Source: Cordilura impudica (Eukaryota; Arthropoda; Insecta; Diptera; Scathophagidae). From it: a stretch of DNA of 64,000 nucleotides. The notes under the pieces are model-generated. The model saw only the letters and a program-made list of their open reading frames with translations. It was not told the origin of the DNA and did not search any database. Below, piece after piece: positions 46,884 through 57,337 of the stretch. Position 1 is the stretch's first letter. The number at the start of each line of letters is the position of its first letter. A program made the translations under genes and the position numbers. The DNA is taken from positions 107,436,972 to 107,500,971 of the forward strand of contig OY821517.1 in assembly GCA_963682025.1 (NCBI GenBank). Reading direction: 5' to 3'.

Positions 46884-47383
46884 GCTGCGTTCACACTATG
46901 CGTTTTGCTTGTGTTTTTCTTATGGTTTTAGCACGTGCAATTTGTACACATAGTGTGAACCCTTTCAAAAATCGTTTATGTACAACACATTTGGCAAGAC
47001 ATATGTAAATTTTTCAATTAGAGCAGGTTCTATTTTGGCATGATAACCATATGAAAATACAATATTGCTTGTGGCGAAAGAAAAACAGAGTAAATTATAA
47101 AGATAAATATTGAAAGAAAAATAAATTGTTTAATATTAATTAACAATTAAAAAATATATAAAATATATTACTTTATTTTTAACAATAACTTTTTGTAAAT
47201 TCACAAATTAAATCAGCTGTTGTTTACATTTAGAGGTTATGTCATACGGAAATACATATGTACGTTTGATTGCAAAAATGATGAATTGTATGTAAAACGC
47301 CAATTTTGACACACACGCCGAATTACGTATGGATCGTAAAATTGAATTTACATATGGAAAATACACATAGTGTAAACACACCT
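46884..47383. mobile_element. Candidate TTAA-flanked MITE
   Basis: Left end GCTGCGTTCACACTATGCGT and right end (reversed) AGGTGTGTTTACACTATGTGT form an imperfect inverted repeat, with TTAA immediately outside on both sides. A further inverted-like copy of CACATAGTGTGAAC lies inside at about 46950. No ORF. The TTAA preference would fit a piggyBac-dependent MITE. Confidence 0.5.
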
Positions 47384-48460
47384 TTAATTGTGTAAATTTT
47401 AAATGCACATCTAACCATATCAAAAAGATGAATTATACAGAATTGCAAAAATATTTTTTTTATATCTGTATGTTTTTTATATTATTCTTATGTAATTCTC
47501 ATGATATTTTTATCTTATTTTTTATATTTTTTTCTTTGTTTTTATGTTATTTTTACATAATTGAAATTGAAAATGTACAAATTAAAAATAAATTTTAAAT
47601 AAAGTAGTGTAGGGAAAAAAGGGAATTTTTTCATAAGCGTAGAGATTTCTGAAAAAATCTCCTGGCATCACTAGTACCTATTAAAAAAAAAAAACAATGT
47701 AAAAATTCGCAAGACAACGCGACGTAGACTCGCTTTGTTCAAAAGCTTCCATAAGACTGAATGAAATTGTTGCTTACTTTACTCTTTGGTGAGTATTTTC
47801 ATTTTTGTTCGGCTGTATACATATAAGAAGCCAATTAGAGTTTACTCGTGCTGCTATGCATATGTTTGTGTGTCAACAAAAATATACGATATCCCAGTCA
47901 TCATTTCGAAAATTGTTTTAACAAAAATTACCTTACTGTGTCTTCTTCGAGCACTTTTGATGATTAAAAACTGATTAATCATATGCGCTATTAGAAAAAG
48001 ACTAGATAATGGTTTTTGCTTTCTCTTAAAAAGTGATTTATAGAAAAACTACATTAAATAAGACTCAAAAATGAGTCGAAACTGGTCAGAAAAGCGGATA
48101 AAAAGGACTCTCAAGAAGATTCGCGGGTAAGGTAATATTTAATCCCAACAAAAGAATATTTTGTGATCAGCAAAAGGGCGCATTTATAACTGTTTTAATA
48201 GCACATATGAGTCAAAAAGACTCTACATGATCATTTATTGCATAAAATACTTACTGGGATTTTATTCACTATCTGCAGAAACAGGTTTTTTAAGTAAAAC
48301 AAATCTGCATACAATTTCATTTCTATTTCGTTCACAATGATACGATCACTTTGTTTACTAGCTACTAGTAAAATAAGAAAATAGTATTATAATACAGCGT
48401 AATGATGAATTGTACTTCTCAATTAGTTTATTTTTAATGTGCCATAAGAAGTTCGGTTTG
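47384..48460. other. AT-rich interval, no gene seen
   Basis: No recognised coding or repeat content. Confidence 0.4.
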
Positions 48461-48463
48461 TGC

Positions 48464-48621
48464 TAAGAAAAGCATGAATATATGTTTCCCAGGGCGAAGC
48501 TTCATCATTGCACTATGATTGAGTTGTGAATAGCTCGTGTCAAAAATTTTTGGTAGTTGGGAATGGCGTTTGTGTTAAGAAAAGCATAAATGCAAGTTTC
48601 CCAGGGCAAGGCTCATCATTG
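48464..48621. repeat. Two ~46-bp direct repeats ~113 bp apart
   Basis: AAGAAAAGCATGAATATATG with GTTTCCCAGGGCGAAGCTTC recurs as AAGAAAAGCATAAATGCAAG with GTTTCCCAGGGCAAGGCTC, both ending CATCATTGC. The second copy runs directly into the truncated mariner. Confidence 0.7.
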
Positions 48622-49495
48622 CGCCGTCCTGTTGAAACCAAATATTGCCAATATCCTCCTCTTCAATTTTTGTGAACAAAACTTCGTTCAACATGGCCCG
48701 ATAACGATCGCCATTGACTGTAACGGCCACTCCTTGCCCATTTTCGAAAAAAAATGGCCCAATTATGCCTCTGGACAAAAATCCGCACCAAACAGTGACT
48801 CGTTTTGTGTGTATCGGCTTTTCAATGTATGCGTGCGGGTTTTCTGTGCCACAAATGCGACAATTTTGCTTGTTTACATACCCGCCAAGATCAAAATGAG
48901 CTTCATCTGAAACGATGATTTTTTTTTTTGGCAAAATCGGCATCTTCTGTAAGTCGATCGCAGGCCCACTTAGCGAAGCGAAAACGTATTGGATGGTCAG
49001 TTGGCTTCAACTCCTGAACCAATTGGACTTTGCGTCATATCAAGGCCTTTAAGCAAAATTCGTCTCAATGATGCCTCCAAAATGTTCAATTCTTGAGAAC
49101 GACGGTGAATTGATGTTGATGGCGCTTCACGCACACTTTCTGCCACAGCAGCAATATTCTCGGGTGTACGCACTGTTTGTGGCTTTTCACGCTTTGGTTT
49201 ATCGACGAGGCTGCCAGTTTCTTTCACTTTTTTCACAAGATACCGAACATACGGAGCTGACGGTGCTTCTCTTCTTCCAAAATCCGTACGCAATTTTCGC
49301 ACACATTCTGAAACATTACCGTGATTTTCAAAGTAATGTCGCAATATTTCCCAGCGTTGTTCAAGCGTATACACAACCATATTCGTTCAGCGGAAGGATA
49401 AAACTAATTACCTGTCAAATCAGACATGAGCTAAGTGTTACCATTCACGAAATAAGCACTAGTTGAAAAAAAAAAACGTTAGATGGCGGACCCTT
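48621..49495 (-). pseudogene. DD41D mariner copy 2, truncated
   Basis: Nearly identical to the copy at 19862-21176. The right terminus (GGCGGACCCTT followed by TA) is present, but the left ~440 bp, including the third catalytic aspartate, is missing. The N-terminal reading from 49380 is open for 127 codons (MVVYTLEQRWEILRHYFENH), without the stop found in copy 1, then shifts frame near a small deletion. VSDEAHFDLGGYV and FQQDGA are present. It lies at the start of the LINE-A fragment, apparently inserted in it. Confidence 0.85.
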
Positions 49496-49778
49496 TATTA
49501 GTACAGATTGGTATAGATATTCAGGAATTGGATACTCTTGTTGCTCTGGGTATGAGAATTCATTGTAATATTCGTTGGAGCGAGCAAGATTTTCAAGTGT
49601 CGAAAGAAGTATTCAAGTGTCTTGATTTTCTAAAACGATGCAAATATTATGTCACTCCTTCTGATCTTAACATTTATAGCACTAACACCCGACAGAAAAT
49701 AGAATACAACCTATGCAAAGGAGGGCGGTAATGCTCATTAAAGACAGTAAGGTATCCAACTCTATTGACTCGTTGGAA

Positions 49779-49783
49779 CAACG
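49779..49783. repeat. Transib target-site duplication, left (CAACG)
   Basis: CAACG immediately precedes the CACAGTG terminus and is repeated at 56759-56763. Transib elements make 5-bp, GC-biased duplications. Confidence 0.9.
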
Positions 49784-51353
49784 CACAGTGGTTTATCGTC
49801 ATAGTAGAAATGGAAAAAAATAGAAGGAGTCATCGTAGAACATCCAAATTTTTTACAGATGCTTTTTTTATCATCATTAGGAAATATATGAAGAAAAAAA
49901 TATGTCCGCCCACTTTTACGCCCACTCCCCATACAAGTGAAATATATAAATGGCAATATTTTCATTTGAATTTATGCTATTTCAACCGAATTCGGTACAT
50001 ATATGTTTTGTAGCAATTAAAATCAATGGCTAAAAAATTTACGAATTTCGCCCACAACCACGCCTACTTCCCATATAACAAAATTTTTTAATATGATGTA
50101 TATCCCTTGTTATCAATGCTACAATCCTTAAACTTCATAGGATTATTAAAAATAATATCATATCCAAATCTTCCATACACACCCCTTCTCTAATACCCCA
50201 ACTTTCCCCATCAATTTTCTAAATAATTAGAAAATTAACATGTAACCTGGTTTTAAATCAAACACGCTTTTAATCCTAGTAGTAATAAAAAAACATTAAA
50301 ATGAAACATGTATATATAAAATTAATATTTTATAACAGCAATTCCTTAACATCTTCAGGTAGATCTAATTCCTGCTTTTTTTGAACTTTTCGAAACTTAT
50401 TTATAAAAGGATCCGAAGAAGCTAAAAGTAAGTGCATCACATCTTCATTTGTTGATATCCTACTACATTTTCTGGCATGATACCTTCGATATTCACGATA
50501 ATCGCGATTCCTCGCTTCCTGGGCTTCTTCTGATAACATTCCGATAGGTAAAATTGCTGCTGCTATTATTTTTCCTCCATGTATCAAGACTTTATGTACG
50601 GTCATTGGCATATAGTACCAGCTATACAACCTAACATATAATTGGGCAGTGTTCGAACAATATTGCTGAAACTTATTCGGACATACATATATCAGCGTTG
50701 CTGTTAATAGTTATTAAAATTACTTTGAAACGATGAATAAGATTTTCATCTACACCCATAGCTTCAGCAGTAATTCTGGGATTTTCAAAAAACCTCCTTG
50801 ATGTATTTCCATCATTGGTTGTAACCATTCCTTGTTTAACCATGTCAACATTTATTCCCAGGCTCAACTTTAATTTGCCTTGAATGATTTTTTTTTGTTT
50901 GCTCCCTTATTTCCTTGGTTGCAGAGTTAGTTCTCCAAGCAGCAAAATCTTTATTATAAGCGATGTGCAGTATACACTCCATAAATTTTATGCGAGCATG
51001 TAATGGATATACACCGAACTTAAGAGCTTCCTCACTTTCTGGCTTCATTATTAAAATTTCCAAATTATTCATTTCGGAAGGCTTTGCTTTACATATATAG
51101 CATACCGCATTTGATGATGTTTGTGTTATTGTGTTAGCCACCTTTCCGTCAATCATTGCCAAAACCAAACTATGACTTACTTCGAAGATTTTTGTCAGAA
51201 ATTGTGATGATTGTTTTATTTAAATTTTTTATTTCATTTTGAACTCTTCCAACTTCACTTGTTATAACATCAGCTGTTTCTTTCACAAATTCAAACTTCA
51301 AAGGTCTACAGAATCTTATAGAGGAAGGTAGTAAATTTTTCCAGCACACATTT

Positions 51354-51554
51354 AATAGTCTGGAGCCAATTTACGTAACTGAAAATTTAACGCCTCACAA
51401 CCACAAAATTCTCCAATCCGCCTTGAAAATGAAAAAAGAACAAACAATAAAAACAGCCTACACACATCGCGGTCTGGTATATGTTAAGAAACTTAATTCT
51501 GAGGACCCAATCCTTATTGAGTTTTTGGATGAACTCAATCAGTTTTTTGCTTGA
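51354..51554 (+). pseudogene. LINE-B ORF1 C-terminal fragment
   Basis: Open reading from NSLEPIYVTENLTPHNHKIL through LKMKKEQTIKTAYTHRGLV and YVKKLNSEDPILIEFL to a stop at 51552. This pattern (Y-V-x-E-x-L-T-P...L...A-x-K-x...V-x-V-K...D...P-I-L-I) is the C-terminal domain found in ORF1 of many arthropod LINEs and related to the baculovirus FP-protein fold. The N-terminal part is lost to 5' truncation. Confidence 0.65.
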
Positions 51555-51840
51555 TGATACATAACACATCTTTACCAATTTTCGTTGTGCCTTTCTGCAG
51601 GTTTGCCTTTGCCTTTTTTCATGACTATTGTATCATCGTAACTATTTTTGATTATTGTACTATTAATTTTATTAATTTTATTCTTAATCATATTTTAAAT
51701 GTAACTGTTTACTTTTATTTTAATATTGATCAAAATGTTAGACTCATAGCTTACATAATTAAATTCTATGGTGTTATATTATTTACATTTCTAATTAGCG
51801 TTGCTTGTAGGTTTCCCAATTTATTTTTATTTTTCAGATT

Positions 51841-54669
51841 ATGGTTTTAATGGGAGGCCTTCCAATATATTCTCAAGACGTAACAGCAAACATGATAAAA
51901 ATTCTAGCCAAACAGAGAAGCGGCTTAAAAATTTGTCATATCAACGCACAAAGTCTAAGAAACAAAATAGACGAGTTTAGATTTATTTTTCAAATTTCTA
52001 ACGTTAATGTTATATGTGTGTCTGAGACTTGGTTTGATGAATCTATCACAGATGACCTGGTATCGCTGGATGGTTATAATTTATATAGAAATGATAGATC
52101 TGACGGCTTTGGCGGTGTGGCAATTTATGTAAAAAAAGGGCTGGGCTGTAAATTGAAAAGTAAAAGTGATGAAAAAATAGACCCTAACAACAAAGTAGAA
52201 TATCTTTTTCTTGAAGCTTGTAGTTATGGAAGAAAATTTCTTATTGGTTGTGTCTACAGGCCAAGGAATACTATTGATTTCACACATTTTTATAAAATTT
52301 TGGAAGATATCACTGCATTATATAGTGACGTTTTAATAGCTGGAGACTTTAACTCTAATCTGCTAACAGAATCATGTTTAACCCTCAATATGCAATCATT
52401 TAATCTTGTTTCTGCAAATTCTCTAATGCCAACACATTTTACATCATCAAATAATACTTTGCTCGACCTATTTTTTGTCTCCAATGAAGAAAAAATCTTA
52501 TTATATGACCAGTTGTCCGCATCGTGTTTTTCTAGGCACGATCTAATTTTTTTAATTTTTGATATTCCACTAGAAACTTTTACAGAGAAAATCCAATTTC
52601 GTAACTTGAAACGTATTAACTATTTCACTCTTGAAGAAGAGTTTGTCAAAATTGACTGGGATTGCGTTTATCATATGCTATCTGTTAATGATCAATTGGC
52701 TTTCGTGGAACAAAATATAACAACGTTATTTAATACAATAGTGCCATTGCAAACGAAAGAAGTAAATTACCGCCAGAAACCTTGGTTTACATCTGAAATT
52801 AAGCACCTCATAGCAGATCGTGACTATGCTTACTCTCGCTGGAAGCGCTATAAAACTTATGATCTGTATAATACTTATCGCAACGCGAGAAAAATTGTAA
52901 CCAAAACCATAAGAAACGTAAAGTCAAAATACTATGCCAACAAATTTTCACAATCCATTTCTACAAAAAATAAATGGAAAACCATTAAAGAAATTGGAAT
53001 AGTTAATAGTAAAAACAGTGATGTTAATATAACATTAGATCCAGATGATATAAATAAAAAATTTGTTAATATACCCATGTCTCAAGCAGACCATAGTTAT
53101 TATATTAACTATCATGCTACAAATCTTCCACAAAGTTTATTCAATTTCGAAAGTGTAAGTCAATTAGATGTATTCAAAAGCTGCCTATCCATAAAATCAA
53201 ACGCTATAGGCATTGATGGTATTCATCCCGCTTTTTTTAAAATTATTCTCCCGACACTACTACCAATAATTACAAATATATTTAACAAAATTATTATGAC
53301 AAGCACTTATCCACTAAGATGGAAGCAGGCTAAAATTCTTCCAATTCCAAAATCACCCACTGAGTATCGGCCTATAGCCATATTGCCATATCTGTCAAAA
53401 GCATTTGAAAAACTTTTACATTTACAGATAACTAATTACATTGAACATCATAATTTGTTGACCGATAAACAATCTGGATTTCGGGCCAAACATAGTTGCA
53501 TTACTGCTCTTACCGATGTAGCCGAAGATCTCAGAAAGGAAATTGACGATGGATGTGTTGCAATGTTGGTGTTGTTGGATCATTCAAAGGCTTTTGATAC
53601 CGTTGACCATACCGTATTGATTCAAAAATTAGAAAAAATGATGAATTTTTCCTCTACATCTACTAAATTAATTGAATCATATCTAAAGGATCGAGAACAG
53701 TGTGTTGAAATAAAATCTTTAACCACCTCAACCTTTCTTCCCGTTATCAGGGGTGTACCACAGGGCTCCATTCTTGGGCCTCTCCTCTTTTCCATCTACG
53801 CAAATGATCTTCCTGAACAGTTGCTCCACTGCAACATTAGAATGTATGCCGATGACGTCCAATTATACGTAAGTAATAAACAAGGAAACATTGAACAATG
53901 TACTGCAAAACTAAATGATGACTTGCAGCGTGTTTCTCTCTGGGCGAATGTGAATGGTTTAAGTTTGAATCCTAAAAAATCCAAATGTATCGTTATACAT
54001 AAAAGGACAAGGAAAATTATTGAAAGTCCTAGTGTTTGTATTAGCAACCAACAGATTGAAATCGTTAACAAAGCAAAAAATCTTGGTATCACATTTAATA
54101 ACACTCTGACCTGGTCAGATCACGTCATAGCTGCCTGTGGCAAAACATACGCGATGCTCAGGACTCTTTGGCCTACGCAATACTACACGCCAATAAAAAT
54201 AAGGTTACTGCTTGCTAAAACTTATTTGATACCTACTTTAACCTACGGATGTGAGATTTTTGCAAGTTGTGATGCAACCAGCAAATCAAAATTGAATGTT
54301 ACTTACAACAATATTGCAAGATACATTTATGGTCTCAGTAATTACAGAACTAATGGTGTTTACCTCAATATAACTCCATACTCTAAGAGAATATTTGGTG
54401 TGTTGTTCGAAGACCTTCTGAAAATAAGAACTCTAATATTTCTTCATAAAATTATAATAACCCGAGAGCCTTGTCATCTTTTTAATCGTTTGAGATTTAG
54501 TCAACTCAGAAGAAATAGAAATTTAATTCAATTTAATCATCGGACGTTAATATCCGAATGGCATTTTTTTATAACTGCAATACGTCTTTGGAATATTATT
54601 CCTCCTACAATTAAAGAAACCAGCAACGCGTTAGAATTTAAAAAAAAACTATTTAAATTTTATTCATAG
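51841..54669 (+). CDS. LINE-B ORF2: endonuclease and reverse transcriptase, 942 aa, open
   Basis: Encodes the enzyme for target-primed reverse transcription. The apurinic-type endonuclease domain (about residues 30-240) shows HINAQSLRNK (33-42), SETWF (61-65), GDFNSNL (168-174) and SRHDLI (231-236), holding the catalytic Asn, Glu, Asp and His positions. The RT domain (about 430-740) shows RPIAILPYLSKAFEKLL, LLDHSKAFDTVDH (first Asp), RGVPQGSILGPLLFSIYANDL and YADDVQLYV near residue 667 (catalytic Asp pair). The C-terminus has the AIRLWNIIPPTIKE block common in CR1/Jockey-group proteins. The length is full and there are no stops or frameshifts. The start is the first ATG of the open frame. No RNase H domain is seen. 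Clade (Jockey, CR1/Kiri or relative) cannot be settled by eye. Confidence 0.9.
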   Translation: MVLMGGLPIYSQDVTANMIKILAKQRSGLKICHINAQSLRNKIDEFRFIFQISNVNVICVSETWFDESITDDLVSLDGYNLYRNDRSDGFGGVAIYVKKGLGCKLKSKSDEKIDPNNKVEYLFLEACSYGRKFLIGCVYRPRNTIDFTHFYKILEDITALYSDVLIAGDFNSNLLTESCLTLNMQSFNLVSANSLMPTHFTSSNNTLLDLFFVSNEEKILLYDQLSASCFSRHDLIFLIFDIPLETFTEKIQFRNLKRINYFTLEEEFVKIDWDCVYHMLSVNDQLAFVEQNITTLFNTIVPLQTKEVNYRQKPWFTSEIKHLIADRDYAYSRWKRYKTYDLYNTYRNARKIVTKTIRNVKSKYYANKFSQSISTKNKWKTIKEIGIVNSKNSDVNITLDPDDINKKFVNIPMSQADHSYYINYHATNLPQSLFNFESVSQLDVFKSCLSIKSNAIGIDGIHPAFFKIILPTLLPIITNIFNKIIMTSTYPLRWKQAKILPIPKSPTEYRPIAILPYLSKAFEKLLHLQITNYIEHHNLLTDKQSGFRAKHSCITALTDVAEDLRKEIDDGCVAMLVLLDHSKAFDTVDHTVLIQKLEKMMNFSSTSTKLIESYLKDREQCVEIKSLTTSTFLPVIRGVPQGSILGPLLFSIYANDLPEQLLHCNIRMYADDVQLYVSNKQGNIEQCTAKLNDDLQRVSLWANVNGLSLNPKKSKCIVIHKRTRKIIESPSVCISNQQIEIVNKAKNLGITFNNTLTWSDHVIAACGKTYAMLRTLWPTQYYTPIKIRLLLAKTYLIPTLTYGCEIFASCDATSKSKLNVTYNNIARYIYGLSNYRTNGVYLNITPYSKRIFGVLFEDLLKIRTLIFLHKIIITREPCHLFNRLRFSQLRRNRNLIQFNHRTLISEWHFFITAIRLWNIIPPTIKETSNALEFKKKLFKFYS

Positions 54670-56758
54670 ATAACTTGTTTTATTATTAAAATAAATTATT
54701 GTTTATAAATTAAAAAATTGTAATTTGTAATTTGCATGTAATTGTTATTTTACTTTTATATTACTTTACTTTTGTTAATTCACATTATAACACCATACGA
54801 ATTCTACTTTTTAAGACAAATGTTTTGTTGTAGAAATTACAAAATTAATTTAATAAATAAATAAAATAAAAAATTATTTGAATCTACCAAGTCCGTCAAA
54901 GTTAATGGTACTAAAGATGTCAGAAACATATTTTTATCGCTTGTGTTATCACTTGTAAAATTTTGATGGTATTCACTGTGGCCAGACAATCCATCACATC
55001 CCCATTTCGAAACTAAATTCAACTGCCAAGGAACTTCTTCTAGCTCTGTTTTTGATTTTGCCTCCAATATTCTTGTAGCTGTATGATTAAGTAAGTCTTG
55101 TAGACTAACTTTGCTCTTATTTTCTTCTATCTGCAAATTTTTTGGATAACACGCTTTTTTTGCTATAAGCACCTGTAATTTTGTTTTTGTTATTACAAAG
55201 TACTAATGTACTTCAGCAATACAAAACTCAAAATCACAAAAGTACCTGGTGATATGGTGGAAAAATATCACTTCCAATATTCTTTGCAGCATTTCGCAAA
55301 AGTTCGTATTGGTTTTTAGATAAATGAGCATCAAGAATCAGGCTTAGTGCCTCTTCAGGTGAAAACTTAGTAAAAATTTTCTCTTCATGACATATTTTTT
55401 TCGCAGCAGATGTTATGAGTTCTGCCGAAACATTGCTACATAGCTCATTAATTTTATTTTTTTTTTTGCACGAGGGCCTAAATCCTCATAGCTTTTTGTT
55501 GGACGACCACGAGAGCTACACGGTTCAACTCCATCTTCGGGAAGATCCCCAAACGTATAGAACTTGTCAGCCCAAGCTTTATTTTTTTCAAAAAAAATAT
55601 TCTATTACGACTAGCGCTTATCCACCGCTGATTAAAGCGCGGCTTAAAAGTTTTTATTAAATAATTTTTAAATACTTTTAAATCATCTTTTTTAATAAAA
55701 TTATTATTTATTGATACTACATCCACTACTGCATCAACATCATTATTGTAATCAAGCAGAAGATGTACAATTTCACCATTAGATATTTGATTATTATCCA
55801 TGTTTTATAAATCAATGCAATTATCTCGAAATAAACTTTGCTTATGTTTATAAATTTCTAATGTAAACTGAAAAGAATAATAGAGAAAAAAAACTAACGG
55901 CAAATTACTAAATAAAGAGATTTGCAAGTAAATTTGCATTAGTTGTTCTTGTATTTTTTTATTTTGAGAAATTAATAAAATAAAACAAAAAGAATTTGAA
56001 GGTGAATTTTAATAACATTATTATTATACATATGTATAAATATCTTTGAATATTTCTCTGAGAAAAAAAAAAACAACAATATTATTGATAAGCGAGATTA
56101 TTAAATCTCTAATTTCTAATAAAATAGATGTGCTCTTATCATCATTCATTGTTATAACAAGAGGTATGGTTTCTATGGCAACAAGCGAGCAAGCAGCAAA
56201 CGTAATATAACGAGAGAATGCGTAATAAGCAATAAAAAGTAGCTTGTTTTCTATTTAAACGTTTACTAGACAAAGGCTAGCAAAAACTAGTAGCTGAATT
56301 TAACTTTATTGTTTAAATTAGACTTCAAGCTTTCGTTTGGTATAGAGCACCGCGCTCGACCGCGCACAAAAGTTCTAGTCCATCAAAGTTGAAGAAAATA
56401 ATAATTTTTAGACTCCTAAGATGAAGCAAATTTTTGTAAAAAAAATTTTTTTTCTTTAATTTTTTTTTTTTTTAATTTTCATCTTAAATACATAAATTAT
56501 GGGAAAATACACAACAACAATACATATTAAAAGTCATTCCAAGACTTTTTAGTTTCTTACTATTTTTTAGGATTTTCTTTCAAATGTTGTGTGTTAGACT
56601 TGGCACACTTTGAGGAAACGCCTACAAAAAAGTAATGAAAATATCGCCCTAGCATTTCAGGTACATGATATTCAATATGTTTTTAATGAAATTAATAAAT
56701 TTCATCATGAGCGGAAAACATGAAATTCAGTATTAATTTCAACTTTTCAACCACTGTG

Positions 56759-56763
56759 CAACG
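56759..56763. repeat. Transib target-site duplication, right (CAACG)
   Basis: Second copy of CAACG, directly after the CACTGTG terminus. Confidence 0.9.
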
Positions 56764-57337
56764 TGGGAATGTGGGTTGTGTGACACTGTTTTATAGATAC
56801 TACCATGGGAAATGTTCTTCTGAGATCAGCGAACTCATTCTAAGTGCCCAAGTTTCTCTAGTAAATTGCATAACGCATTACAGAGAAAATTCGCTTATAA
56901 GTCGAACTAGCCGTATGTGGGATAATCTCCCTGCACAAGTCTTTCCTGACAGTTACAATATAATAAAATTTAATTAAAATATTAACAAACCCTACTCCCT
57001 CTTTCCTCCTTCCCATAACGTATTTTCCTGAGATCGACACAATGCGCTGCATCTGTAGGGGCATCACCTGAGTGTTAGCCAATAATTAGAAAAAAAAAAA
57101 ACCTACTTTAACAGGCAGAAAAGGAAATCCGACCAATCCCGAAATGAGCTCCAATCGAAGTCAACATCTCATCCCCGAACCAAAATGTACGCCGCACTGT
57201 GGACCATATTTTGAGAAGGCGGCCAAAAAAATTTTTTTTTATGCTTACCGAGCTGAAAGTTATATTTATCATTTGAAAGTAAACACCAGTGAACCTCAGT
57301 AGTTTGCTAAAATTAAAAACTTATTTGTAAATTTTAA

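Larger units (their letters stand above)
51354..54868 (+). mobile_element. LINE-B, 5'-truncated, inserted in Transib
   Basis: Begins within the 3' part of ORF1, contains a full ORF2, and ends with an AATAAATAAATAAAATAAAA-type tail directly abutting Transib coding sequence (AATTATTTGAATCTACC). The insertion target is visible because Transib residues continue on both sides. A clear target duplication was not resolved. Confidence 0.8.
50330..55801 (-). pseudogene. Transib (RAG1-core-like) transposase, interrupted
   Basis: Starts at the ATG at 55801 (MDNNQISNGEIVHLL). N-terminal FKPRFNQRWISASRNRI and the continuing GDLPEDGVEP, SSRGRPTKSYEDLGP require frame changes at A/T runs. A 73-bp GT-AG intron (55173-55245) joins PPYHQ to VLIAKKA. 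Catalytic positions: the first aspartate in KWGCDGLSGHSEY (near 55000), the second in MIDGKVANT just before the C-x2-C of VCYICKA (near 51150), and the glutamate in LSEEAQEARN (near 50535), matching RAG1 D600, D708 and E962. Other motifs are SSIRFCRPLKFEFVKETAD, NTSRRFFEN and SWYYMPMTVHKVLIHGG. A LINE separates residues after TDLVDSN from NVCWKN. The gene also has frameshifts near 51170 and 50650-50680, so it is not functional as read. Confidence 0.85.
49784..56758 (-). mobile_element. Transib DNA transposon, complete ends, carrying a LINE
   Basis: Termini are CACAGTGGTTTATCG on the left and, reversed, CACAGTGGTTGAAAAG on the right, with 5-bp CAACG duplications outside. CACAGTG is the consensus RAG signal heptamer, and Transib termini are known to resemble such signals. 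The element spans 6975 bp, of which ~3515 bp is an inserted LINE, leaving ~3.46 kb, a normal Transib size. It is itself inserted in a LINE reading frame (LINE-A). Confidence 0.9.
49498..57103 (+). pseudogene. LINE-A reverse-transcriptase C-terminal relic, split by a Transib
   Basis: The left part (49498-49783) reads IDIQELDTLVALGMRI, FKCLDFLKRCKYYVTPSDLN, IYSTNTRQKIEYN, then after a deletion RRAVMLIKDSKVSNSIDSLE. The right part (56764 onwards) continues GNVGCVTLFYRYYHGKCSSE, SLISRTSRMWDNLPAQVFP and ends at a stop near 56977, followed by a 3' UTR and an A-run at about 57092. These blocks are the usual C-terminus of Jockey/R1-like LINE proteins. Joining the parts through one copy of CAACG gives the continuous reading SLEQRGNVGC. 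The endonuclease and RT core are absent. Confidence 0.8.
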
